This document shows, piece after piece, positions 49,533 through 58,053 of a stretch of 64,000 nucleotides of DNA (positions are counted from its first letter, which is position 1; every line of letters starts with the position of its first letter). A model generated the notes under the pieces. It was not told the origin of the DNA and did no database searches. It was given only the letters and a program-made list of their open reading frames with translations. Source of the DNA: Exiguobacterium sp. s122 (lineage in GTDB: Bacteria; Bacillota; Bacilli; Exiguobacteriales; Exiguobacteriaceae); assembly GCF_018618475.1 (NCBI RefSeq), contig NZ_JACSMD010000001.1:620001-684000 (forward strand). The letters run 5' to 3'. A program made the position numbers and the translations under genes.

Positions 49533-50007
49533 GACGGAACGGTTCCGTCTCGCCGGACCGAATCCGCTCTGGCAGATGTATCGGACGATTCGGTTCGTCC
49601 GTGTGTTCAAGAACACGGCCGTCGTCATGGTCGGTCGCTTCTTCCCGTCGGTGAAGGCGAAACGGTGGTTGTATCGGACGTTTCTCGGCATGCGAATCGG
49701 GGAGTATAGCGCACTCGCCCTCATGGTGACACCGGACGTCATGTTCCCGGAACGGATCACGATTGGGCGGAACACCGTCATCGGATTCAATACGACCATC
49801 CTTTGTCATGAATACCTCGTCGACGAGTATCGAATCGGCGACGTTTCAATCGGAGACGAGGTGTTGATTGGGGCGAACGTGACGATCCTTCCGGGCGTCA
49901 CGATCGGCGATCGGGCCGTCGTAGGTGCCGGTGCCGTCGTCCATCGTGACGTCTTGCCCGGGGAGCGCGTCGTCGGTGCAAAGCTCTTGACAGTCGACAC
50001 GAAATAG
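49525..50007 (+). CDS. yvoF: Hexapeptide-repeat acyltransferase (YvoF-like)
   Basis: 160 residues from the ATG at 49525, 9 nt after GAGG and overlapping ppaX by eight bases. The C-terminal two-thirds is a left-handed beta-helix: ITIGRNTVIGFNTTI, then SIGDEVLIGANVTILPGVTI and GDRAVVGAGAVVHRDV. It belongs to the maltose/galactoside O-acetyltransferase group. The substrate is unknown. Last gene of the operon. Confidence 0.9.
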   Translation: MRKTERFRLAGPNPLWQMYRTIRFVRVFKNTAVVMVGRFFPSVKAKRWLYRTFLGMRIGEYSALALMVTPDVMFPERITIGRNTVIGFNTTILCHEYLVDEYRIGDVSIGDEVLIGANVTILPGVTIGDRAVVGAGAVVHRDVLPGERVVGAKLLTVDTK

Positions 50008-50069
50008 ACACAATTTAGCACGAAATCAATTTTGAACGGTGACGGATGTCACAAGATAAAAATACTTGA

Positions 50070-50106
50070 GCGGTATCACGTTTTCATAAAGTGATTCCGC
50101 TTTTTT
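50070..50106 (+). terminator. Terminator of hprK-lgt-ppaX-yvoF
   Basis: GCGGTATCAC and GTGATTCCGC pair with a central mismatch, followed by six Ts. Confidence 0.85.
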
Positions 50107-50223
50107 GCGTTTTTATGCGACTCTTGAGAAGCAACAAGTTTTTGCTGAAAAGCAATTTTCGCACCCTATAAAATATATTCATTATAGAAGGAATATAGTC
50201 CCGATTTTTTTTAAGTTTTACAG

Positions 50224-50252
50224 TTGCCCTCGCCGTTTGAGTGCGGTATTCT
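50224..50252 (+). promoter_or_regulatory. SigA promoter of the TPR protein gene
   Basis: TTGCCC at 50224-50229, 17 nt, TATTCT at 50247-50252, about 50 nt before the start. The rest of the yvoF-yvcD gap is AT-rich and holds only the terminator above. Confidence 0.62.
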
Positions 50253-50302
50253 TAACCCTGCAACCAAAAAACGATTTAGAACTGATGTGGGGGATTTAGA
50301 AT

Positions 50303-51769
50303 ATGGAAGCGAACTATGAAGCTCTAATGACGCTACCCGAACCAGAATCTCCGCTCGCTGCGGAGCTCCACTACTATAGAGGTCGTCGCGCGTTACGAGA
50401 AGGTCGCCTAGATGAAGCGACTTTTTTCATGGCTGAAGCTACGGCTGCTGCCACACACCGCGTCGATTATCACAAACAGTACGCTGAACTGTTATTCGAA
50501 GTAGGAGAGGTCTACCACGCCAATGACGTGTGGAAACGGGTGCTACAACTCGATGATACGGCGACAGAGGCCCTTTACCACCTTGCGAGCAACTGTGCCT
50601 ACATCTCACAATATGAGGAAGCTGCGACTTTTGCGAGCCGTTATCTTGAACGTGAAGCGAACGGCCCTTACGCGGAGTCGGTTCAGTCGCTCCTCGAACT
50701 GATTGAACTTGAGCAAGAGCTCGAGGACGAAGAAGAAGACGAATTGATCACATGGCATACGGAAGCGCAACGTCAAATCGACAAAGGCCGCCTGTTTGCC
50801 GCGAAGTCGACGCTTGAGCGGTTGATTGACCGTTATCCGACGTTTTGGCCAGGCTATAACAACTTGGCGGTCGTCCATTTCTATTTAGGGAACGACGAGA
50901 CGGCGTTCGAGACACTCGAATATGTGCTTGATGAAAACCCGGGCAACTTACATGCAATTTTAAATACGATCTTGTTGCTCCATGAGGCTGGACAGTCCGA
51001 AGCGGCGCTTCATTTATCGGCCCCGCTGACACGCGTCCGTCCGCTTCAATTTGAAGTCCGCTATAAACTCGCGACGACGCTCGCGCTCGTCGGGCATTAT
51101 GATCATGCCTACGAAGAACTTCGCCTTTTGAAAGAGCGGGGCTTCCGTGGGGATTCACTGTTTGGGCATTGGCTCAGCGTCTCCGCCTACAAGACCGGGC
51201 GTCTTGAAGAAGCGGCGACCTATTTGAATGGTGAGGAATTGAAACGCTTTGAAGAGAAGCAATCGTTCGATATCCGTGACAATCTCGAGTTCCGCTCGGC
51301 ACTCGTCCAAGGGTTACGGCAAGAAGACGACTTGGCGCGAATCGAGATTATCCGCATCATTGCTAAGCTTGAAGACGACGAGGCGTTCGAGGCGCTCGCG
51401 CTGACGGCCACTGTCACGGACGATGAGACGGTCATCGCCTTCGCGAAGAAATGTCAGGCCGTCATCTGTGCCACACCGTTCACAGGCGACGCACGCATCG
51501 AGCGGGCGTATGAGGCGCTCGTCTTGGCCGAGCGTCACGTCTCAGAAGCGGAGCAGATGAGCTTAGAAGGCGACTTCTATGAGCGGTTCGCCCGCCTATT
51601 GCTCGGCAACTATTCATTTGACGACGTCACGGCATCGGCCGCGGCGCTCGTCTGGACGTTCTATGCGAAACGAGACGCGCTCGTTCTCGCGGACTGCGCC
51701 GACGTGTTCGGTGTCGATGTCTCGACGCTCACGGACACGATTCGTTCGTTCAAGCAGACAATCGAATAA
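50303..51769 (+). CDS. TPR-repeat protein (YvcD-like)
   Basis: 488 residues, all helical. Tetratricopeptide repeats are visible at about 20-150 (AELHYYRGRRALREGRLDEA, then QYAELLFEVGEVYHANDVWK) and 155-290, including PGYNNLAVVHFYLGNDETAF. The C-terminal part is less repetitive. It lies before trxB, as yvcD does in Bacillus. TPR proteins are interaction scaffolds; the partner is unknown. GGGGGA lies 9 nt upstream. Confidence 0.82.
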   Translation: MEANYEALMTLPEPESPLAAELHYYRGRRALREGRLDEATFFMAEATAAATHRVDYHKQYAELLFEVGEVYHANDVWKRVLQLDDTATEALYHLASNCAYISQYEEAATFASRYLEREANGPYAESVQSLLELIELEQELEDEEEDELITWHTEAQRQIDKGRLFAAKSTLERLIDRYPTFWPGYNNLAVVHFYLGNDETAFETLEYVLDENPGNLHAILNTILLLHEAGQSEAALHLSAPLTRVRPLQFEVRYKLATTLALVGHYDHAYEELRLLKERGFRGDSLFGHWLSVSAYKTGRLEEAATYLNGEELKRFEEKQSFDIRDNLEFRSALVQGLRQEDDLARIEIIRIIAKLEDDEAFEALALTATVTDDETVIAFAKKCQAVICATPFTGDARIERAYEALVLAERHVSEAEQMSLEGDFYERFARLLLGNYSFDDVTASAAALVWTFYAKRDALVLADCADVFGVDVSTLTDTIRSFKQTIE

Positions 51770-51810
51770 GCATAAAGATAGACGATACCTCCCTAGGTTT
51801 CATATACTGA

Positions 51811-52797
<987 letters not shown>

Positions 52798-52802
52798 TTC
52801 AC

Positions 52803-52846
52803 CGGAGAAGGCATTGCGGGCGACCGCAATCCCTTCTCTTTTTTTC
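52803..52846 (+). terminator. Terminator of trxB
   Basis: GAGAAGGCATTGCGG and CCGCAATCCCTTCTC pair around GCGA (with one small bulge), followed by seven Ts. Confidence 0.93.
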
Positions 52847-52916
52847 GAGCGTTCGCTATACTAAAGAGTGAAGAGTGCTACACACACGGCTCGGTTGTCA
52901 AAATTAAGGGGGCGTC

Positions 52917-53795
52917 ATGGAGATGGAAGACTTTAAAGGATTAGAAGAATTGATCATCATCAGCGGGATGAGCGGGGCCGGGAAATCGGTCGCGATGAAT
53001 AGTTTCGAGGACCTCGGCTATTTTTGCGTCGATAACTTGCCGCCGGTCTTATTGCCACAACTGATCGATGTCATCAGCTCGGTCCGTCCGAAAATCGCCG
53101 TCGCCATCGACACGCGGACGCGCGACTTCATCGATAGTTTGTTCATCGTCATCGATGATTTAGAACAGAAAAACGTACACCCGCACTTGCTTTACCTCGA
53201 GACGCGGGACGACGTGCTCGTCCGCCGCTATAAAGAGACGCGCCGGTCACATCCGCTCGCACCGGAAGACGCGCCGCTTGTCGGCATCAAAATGGAACGT
53301 GAACTGCTCGAAGGGTTCCGCGACCGGGCGCACACGCTCTACGACACGAGCGATTTGAAACCGCAGATGCTCAAGGACCGGATCTTACTCCAGTTCAACG
53401 AGGAGCGCATCCCGTTCACCGTCAACTTCATGTCGTTCGGGTTCAAGCACGGCGTGCCGCTCGACATCGACTTGTTGTTCGACGTCCGCTTCATCACGAA
53501 CCCGTTCTATATCCCGGAGCTTCGTCCGCTCACGGGCCAGACGAGCGAAGTGCAAGACTACGTCATGTCGCACCCTGAGGCGCGGGCGTTTTGGAAGAAG
53601 TTGATCGATATGCTCGAATTCCTCTTGCCGCAGTATAAGCGTGAAGGAAAGACGCAAGTCGTCGTCGCGTTCGGTTGTACGGGCGGGAAGCACCGCTCGA
53701 TCACGTTCGCCGAAAAAGTATCGGAACATTTCGCGGAGCGCTATAACGTCAAGACCGTCCATCGCGACTTAGCGCACGCGACGAAGGAGAAATAA
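52917..53795 (+). CDS. rapZ: RNase adapter/nucleotide-binding protein RapZ (YvcJ)
   Basis: 292 residues (the ATG six bases downstream is equally possible from the AAGGGGG position). P-loop [18 protein letters not shown] near 17, FCVDNLPP, and the C-terminal [16 protein letters not shown], the conserved phosphate-binding loop. In E. coli RapZ controls glmS sRNAs; in Bacillus YvcJ is a GTPase affecting competence gene expression. First gene of rapZ-yvcK-whiA. Confidence 0.95.
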   Translation: MEMEDFKGLEELIIISGMSGAGKSVAMNSFEDLGYFCVDNLPPVLLPQLIDVISSVRPKIAVAIDTRTRDFIDSLFIVIDDLEQKNVHPHLLYLETRDDVLVRRYKETRRSHPLAPEDAPLVGIKMERELLEGFRDRAHTLYDTSDLKPQMLKDRILLQFNEERIPFTVNFMSFGFKHGVPLDIDLLFDVRFITNPFYIPELRPLTGQTSEVQDYVMSHPEARAFWKKLIDMLEFLLPQYKREGKTQVVVAFGCTGGKHRSITFAEKVSEHFAERYNVKTVHRDLAHATKEK

Positions 53796-53796
53796 G

Positions 53797-54792
53797 ATGA
53801 GACGCGATCGGAAAGTTGTCGCCATCGGCGGCGGTACCGGATTATCGACGCTCGTCCGCGGATTGAAGCACTATCCGCTCGACATCACGGCGATCGTCAC
53901 GGTCGGGGATGATGGCGGGAGCTCGGGACGGCTCCGCGACGAGTTTCATATGTTGCCCCCGGGCGACATTCGAAACGTCATTCTCGCCTTATCCGAAGTC
54001 GAGCCGCTCATGGACAAGATTTTACAGTATCGGTTCGATAGCGGGTACGGCCTTGAAGGCCACTCCCTCGGCAACCTTATGCTGACGGCGGCGACGCACA
54101 TTTGTGAAGGTTCGTTCGTCAAGGCGGTCGACGTCTTGTCACAGCTGTTGAACGCGCAAGGCCGGGTGCTCCCGGTCACGGAGACGCTCATGACGCTCGC
54201 GGCCGAGTTCGAAGACGGGACAATCGTGAAAGGCGAGTCGAAGATTCCGCTCGTCGAGAAGCCGATTAAGCGACTGTTCTTGCTCGAGGACGGCATCAAG
54301 CCGGCATCGGGTGTCGTTGAAGCGATTCATGAGGCGGACGTCATCGTACTCGGACCGGGTAGTCTCTATACGAGCATCATCCCGAACTTGTTAATTCAAG
54401 AAGTGCGCGACGCTATCGTCGAGGCGGGTGTGCCGGTCGTCTATATTTGTAACGTCATGACGCAACCAGGCGAGACGAAAGGCTACGATGCGATGAAGCA
54501 TTTGAAGGCGATTGAGGCGTATCTCGGCAAACCGTCGATTGATACGATTGTCGTCAACAACGAGCCGATCGAGGACACGTATTTAGAACGTTATCTCGAG
54601 GACGGCTCCGAAGAGGTCCGCTTCGACCGTAAGAAGCTTCGTAATTACGGCACGAACGTCCTCGCGGGCGACATCGTCGATTACAACCGTGACTACATCC
54701 GTCACGACTCGGACGCGATTGCTGGGCTCGTCATGCAACGTGTCCTCCGTATTAAGAAACCACGCTCGTTCCAAGAGCTTGAATTAAAATAG
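53797..54792 (+). CDS. yvcK: Gluconeogenesis factor YvcK (MgfK)
   Basis: 331 residues. UPF0052/CofD fold: VVAIGGGTGLSTLVRGLKHY near 7, VGDDGGSSGRLRDEF, PPGDIRNVILALSE, and VIVLGPGSLYTSIIPNLLI near 185. YvcK binds UDP-GlcNAc and is needed on gluconeogenic carbon; it influences cell-wall synthesis. It starts one base after the rapZ stop. Confidence 0.95.
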   Translation: MRRDRKVVAIGGGTGLSTLVRGLKHYPLDITAIVTVGDDGGSSGRLRDEFHMLPPGDIRNVILALSEVEPLMDKILQYRFDSGYGLEGHSLGNLMLTAATHICEGSFVKAVDVLSQLLNAQGRVLPVTETLMTLAAEFEDGTIVKGESKIPLVEKPIKRLFLLEDGIKPASGVVEAIHEADVIVLGPGSLYTSIIPNLLIQEVRDAIVEAGVPVVYICNVMTQPGETKGYDAMKHLKAIEAYLGKPSIDTIVVNNEPIEDTYLERYLEDGSEEVRFDRKKLRNYGTNVLAGDIVDYNRDYIRHDSDAIAGLVMQRVLRIKKPRSFQELELK

Positions 54793-54822
54793 AACGATTG
54801 ATCAAGAAAGGAGGGGAATGAG

Positions 54823-55776
54823 ATGAGCTTTGCTTCAGACGTCAAAAAAGAATTGACCCAATTGACCGTCACCGACGCCGAGGCGAAAGCGGAACTGTCC
54901 GCCCTCGTCCGGATGAACGGTGTCATCTCGCTCGCCCTCGGACGCGGGATGACGCTCGACGTCTCGACGGAGAACGCCGCCATCGCCCGACGGATTTATT
55001 CCCTGATGAAACGGCTGTATGACCATCACCTCGACTTGTTCGTCCGTAAGAAAATGCGGCTGAAGAAGAACAACGTCTACATCGTCCGCGTCTCCCAGCA
55101 CGCCGAGACGATGCTAAAAGACCTTGAGATTCTCGGGGAGCAATATGAGATGATTCGGACGCTCAACTCGGACATGACGCGTGACGAGAACTTGGCCCGT
55201 GCGTATTTGCGAGGCGCGTTCCTCGCCGGTGGCTCAATCAACCATCCGAAGACGTCATCGTATCACCTCGAGGTGTATAGCTTGTATGAGAACCATAACC
55301 AGGCACTCCGAGACCTTGCCAACCGATTCGGGTTGAACGCGAAAACGCTCGAACGCAAAAAAGGGCATATTCTCTATATCAAGGAGAGCGAGAAAATCTC
55401 CGACTTCTTGAAACTTGTCGGGGCGACGCGCGGGATGCTTGATTTCGAGGACGCCCGCATCATCAAGGATATGCGCAACTCGGTCAACCGGCTCGTCAAC
55501 TGCGAGACGGCCAACTTGAACAAGACGGTCGGGGCGGCACTCCGCCAAGTCGAGAACATCAAGTATCTTGAGCGGACGGTCGGTCTCGAAGTGCTACCGA
55601 CGAAGCTCCGCGAGATCGCTGAACTGCGTGTCACACATCAGGACGTCTCGCTTCAAGAACTCGGCGAGATGCTCGAGACGGGACCGATCTCGAAGTCGGG
55701 CATCAACCACCGGCTCCGGAAAATCGACCAGATTGCCGAGAAAGTCCGAAAGGGCGAAGAAATCGGCTCCTCGTGA
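54823..55776 (+). CDS. whiA: WhiA DNA-binding protein
   Basis: 317 residues. N-terminal degenerate LAGLIDADG homing-endonuclease fold ([20 protein letters not shown] near 125) and a C-terminal helix-turn-helix ([17 protein letters not shown], then [13 protein letters not shown]). In Bacillus, WhiA affects division and chromosome segregation. It follows AAAGGAGGGG, 30 bp after yvcK. Confidence 0.95.
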   Translation: MSFASDVKKELTQLTVTDAEAKAELSALVRMNGVISLALGRGMTLDVSTENAAIARRIYSLMKRLYDHHLDLFVRKKMRLKKNNVYIVRVSQHAETMLKDLEILGEQYEMIRTLNSDMTRDENLARAYLRGAFLAGGSINHPKTSSYHLEVYSLYENHNQALRDLANRFGLNAKTLERKKGHILYIKESEKISDFLKLVGATRGMLDFEDARIIKDMRNSVNRLVNCETANLNKTVGAALRQVENIKYLERTVGLEVLPTKLREIAELRVTHQDVSLQELGEMLETGPISKSGINHRLRKIDQIAEKVRKGEEIGSS

Positions 55777-55862
55777 CACCGGTTGCGCCAAAACCATTCT
55801 TCCTATATAATTAGCAATTGTGTATAGGATTTTGAAAAGCGAACTAAAGGAGCTTTATGATT

Positions 55863-56099
55863 ATGGCGAATGATAAGAAACGACTTTCGCTCACGATCGA
55901 CGCTGAGCTTGACCGCGTCATCACCGAGCGTGCAAAAGAAATCGGGATTCCAAAAAGTGCACTCGTGACGTTTGCGACGAGCCTTTTCCTCAACCAACTT
56001 CGGGCAGAAGAGATGCTCTCAGGCAACACGAACGCAATCTATCAAGTCATCCGGAAGGACTACGAGTTGCTCACAAGTGTCCGCAACTTAGATAACTAA
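55863..56099 (+). CDS. Ribbon-helix-helix (Arc/CopG-like) small protein
   Basis: 78 residues from the ATG at 55863, 10 nt after AAAGGAG; an ATG two codons earlier is only 4 nt from it. Residues 6-45 fit a ribbon-helix-helix: one strand KRLSLTIDAEL, then ITERAKEIGIPKSALVTFAT. The tail (MLSGNTNAIYQVIRKDYELL) may mediate contacts. It is single and not paired with a toxin gene, so it is more likely a DNA-binding regulator than an antitoxin. Confidence 0.75.
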   Translation: MANDKKRLSLTIDAELDRVITERAKEIGIPKSALVTFATSLFLNQLRAEEMLSGNTNAIYQVIRKDYELLTSVRNLDN

Positions 56100-56103
56100 G
56101 CGA

Positions 56104-56129
56104 AAGGCTGACTGCGGTCAGCCTTTTTT
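56104..56129 (+). terminator. Rho-independent terminator
   Basis: AAGGCTGAC and GTCAGCCTT pair around TGCG, then TTTT. Confidence 0.92.
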
Positions 56130-56191
56130 GGTTGCATCCGTCTGTGAAATTTGGAATAGTGGAGATATTGAATCGATAGGAGGTCGATGGA

Positions 56192-56707
56192 ATGGGTCAA
56201 ATCTTGCTCATCTTGTTGTTACAACTACTATACGTCCCGGTGCTCACCCTCCGGACGATCATGCTCGTCAAAGGGAAGACGGTCATCGCCGGAATGTTTG
56301 GGACGCTCGAGACGCTCATCTACATCTTTGCGCTCGGGATCGTATTCCAAGATTTGACGACGATCGGGATGGTCGTCTACGCCGTCGGTTTCGGGCTTGG
56401 TATTCTCGTCGGTGGATTCGTCGAGCGGAAGCTCGCAATCGGGTACAACATGATTCAAGTGCACACGCAAGAATTCCCGGCCGAGCTCATCCAAAAGATG
56501 CGCGACAGCGGTTATGGGGTGACCCATTATCAAGGGCAAGGACGTGACGGTGTCCGCTATCGCCTCGACGTGTTGGCAGCTCGAACGCGCATGAAAGAGT
56601 TGCGGCAGCTCGTCGAAGACCACGAGCCGAAAGCGTTCCTCGTCGCATTCGATCCGATCGACTTTAAAGGCGGTTATATGATGAAAGGGCTCCGTCGGCC
56701 GAAATGA
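56192..56707 (+). CDS. DUF5698/DUF2179 membrane protein (YebE-like, UPF0316)
   Basis: 171 residues. Three membrane helices (about 3-25, 32-52, 58-78), then a cytoplasmic DUF2179 domain with RDSGYGVTHYQGQGRDGVRY (about 108-127) and KAFLVAFDPIDFKGGYM at the end. Matches the UPF0316 family. It shares the DUF2179 module with the YitT protein at 27.6 kb. ATAGGAGG precedes it. Function unknown. Confidence 0.88.
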   Translation: MGQILLILLLQLLYVPVLTLRTIMLVKGKTVIAGMFGTLETLIYIFALGIVFQDLTTIGMVVYAVGFGLGILVGGFVERKLAIGYNMIQVHTQEFPAELIQKMRDSGYGVTHYQGQGRDGVRYRLDVLAARTRMKELRQLVEDHEPKAFLVAFDPIDFKGGYMMKGLRRPK

Positions 56708-56713
56708 CAAGGG

Positions 56714-56740
56714 AGACTCACGGAAAGTGGGTCTTTTTTT
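56714..56740 (+). terminator. Rho-independent terminator
   Basis: AGACTCAC and GTGGGTCT pair (with one wobble) around GGAAA, followed by seven Ts. Confidence 0.88.
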
Positions 56741-56776
56741 GTTGGAACGGGAATAGGACACAAAGGAGTGGGGCGA

Positions 56777-57208
56777 ATGAGACGAAAGACGATGTGGTTT
56801 TGGGTAATTGTACTGGTGCTCGCTGGAGGGATTGTATACGGGCTGTCGTTTTGGCAGACGTCTTCTAGCACGAAACCGCCGCTTCCGACGGTCAAGGTCG
56901 GGTCGGTGACGGCCGAAGTGAAGCAGTCGACGTACTGTTGGTCGAACGGAAGTGAGGCCGTCTGCGAAGATCACGCCTTGCCGGAGCCGGACGACTTGCA
57001 GCTTGTGACGGTCGAGCCCGGTGCGCGCATCGACATCTCGTTCCATGAAACACCGGACAATGAGACGTTTCATCAAATCGTGGACGGGGAGCTCGTACTG
57101 GCCGAACGAATCGTCCCGAATGAACCGGGCGTATACCTGTTTGAGACCGGCGGGGACTGGGCGAACGGAGATAGCCGTTACGTGTTCGGGGTCGAAGTCG
57201 AAGAATAA
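56777..57208 (+). CDS. Membrane-anchored hypothetical protein
   Basis: 143 residues from the ATG at 56777, 8 nt after AGGAG. One N-terminal helix (about 6-28) anchors a small extracytoplasmic beta-rich domain with two cysteines (CWSNGSEAVC, nine residues apart) that could form a disulfide. No family recognised. It lies just upstream of the merR gene, whose regulatory dyad starts right after the stop. Confidence 0.7.
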   Translation: MRRKTMWFWVIVLVLAGGIVYGLSFWQTSSSTKPPLPTVKVGSVTAEVKQSTYCWSNGSEAVCEDHALPEPDDLQLVTVEPGARIDISFHETPDNETFHQIVDGELVLAERIVPNEPGVYLFETGGDWANGDSRYVFGVEVEE

Positions 57209-57213
57209 AGAAG

Positions 57214-57244
57214 TTGACCTGTCCGTTACGGGTGGATGTACAGT
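57214..57244 (+). promoter_or_regulatory. MerR-type promoter with 19-bp spacer
   Basis: TTGACC at 57214-57219, a 19-nt spacer, and TACAGT at 57239-57244. The long spacer is the hallmark of promoters that MerR-family proteins activate by distorting DNA. A CCG-TTA-CGG dyad core lies in the spacer (57222-57230). It should drive the merR gene itself. Confidence 0.7.
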
Positions 57245-57267
57245 AAGAGTAGGAAGGGGGGAAGTAA

Positions 57268-57963
57268 ATGATTCAAATTGGAAAAGTCGCACATTTGACG
57301 GGGCTTTCCATAAAAGCAATCAAGTGGTATGAAGCGAAAGGACTTGTCCAACCGACTCGACTCGATAATCAATATCGACTATACGGGATGGAAGAAATTC
57401 GACGTTTAAACGAGATTCGATTGTTGCGTCAAATGGGGGTATCCATTGAAGCGATGCAGACGACAGAGCGTTTTGAAACGCTACTTTCGCAACGATTAGA
57501 AGAAGTTCGACTCGAAATGAGGACACTTCGATTGATTGAACAACAAATTAAATGGATGCAGACAGGAGGGGATTCGATGAACATTCGATACGAGACATGG
57601 GATCAACCAAAATACGTGAATGGCTATCAGACTGAACTCACGAAAATTCCGGAGGCGTGGATGAGGCTCAATCGAGAGTTAGGGACGGATGAGTCATACG
57701 GAGTGTGCATCGCAAAAGAAGATACGTATGTAGCGGCAACGACAGGAGCATTGTCAGGTAAGGATTGTCGCCGAGTTGAATTGACGGCAGGACGTTATAT
57801 TGTGGCAACAGTTGAAGGTGGAATAGCTGCTATTCCCTCAACGTACAACCGTTTATTAACGTTACCAGATGTGATGTTACGTGATGCGGTCGACTTTGAA
57901 CGTTATATCCACGGACAAGGTGGCGCGGATGATTTAATTGAAGTGTGGATTCCCGTCCAATAA
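57268..57963 (+). CDS. MerR-family regulator with GyrI-like effector-binding domain
   Basis: 231 residues. N-terminal winged helix-turn-helix IQIGKVAHLTGLSIKAIKWY, then a coiled coil (about 70-105) and a GyrI-like/BmrR-type effector domain (about 108-231) with WMRLNRELGTDESYGVCIAK and GRYIVATVEGGIAAIPSTYN. Such proteins bind lipophilic cations or drugs and activate efflux genes. No transporter is adjacent; only its own promoter carries the 19-bp spacer. It is more AT-rich than its neighbours, suggesting acquisition. Confidence 0.88.
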   Translation: MIQIGKVAHLTGLSIKAIKWYEAKGLVQPTRLDNQYRLYGMEEIRRLNEIRLLRQMGVSIEAMQTTERFETLLSQRLEEVRLEMRTLRLIEQQIKWMQTGGDSMNIRYETWDQPKYVNGYQTELTKIPEAWMRLNRELGTDESYGVCIAKEDTYVAATTGALSGKDCRRVELTAGRYIVATVEGGIAAIPSTYNRLLTLPDVMLRDAVDFERYIHGQGGADDLIEVWIPVQ

Positions 57964-57965
57964 GA

Positions 57966-58047
57966 ACATGCATCTCGATGATTGGCTCTCCAAACGTTGG
58001 CATTTTTCCATGTTTAGAGAACCGTTCAACCGAGATGCATCTTTTTT
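57966..58047 (+). terminator. Long imperfect inverted repeat with T-run after the merR gene
   Basis: ATGCATCTCG (57968-57977) pairs with CGAGATGCAT (58031-58040), and inside CTCTCCAAAC and GTTTAGAG can extend the stem. A run of seven Ts follows. It probably terminates the merR transcript. It is unusually long for a terminator. Confidence 0.65.
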
Positions 58048-58053
58048 TTAAAA

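Noticed and set aside
48891-49799. 302-aa minus-strand frame opposite ppaX and yvoF
   Set aside because: Opposite strand of two conserved genes; Arg-rich shadow.
54823-55776. LAGLIDADG-type signature as a homing endonuclease or intein
   Set aside because: It is the ancestral fold kept in all WhiA proteins; no splice motifs or endonuclease residues.
56228-57319. 363-aa minus-strand open frame
   Set aside because: It is antisense to two well-supported genes and the merR promoter; Arg/His/Pro-rich product typical of a reverse-frame shadow in GC-biased codons.
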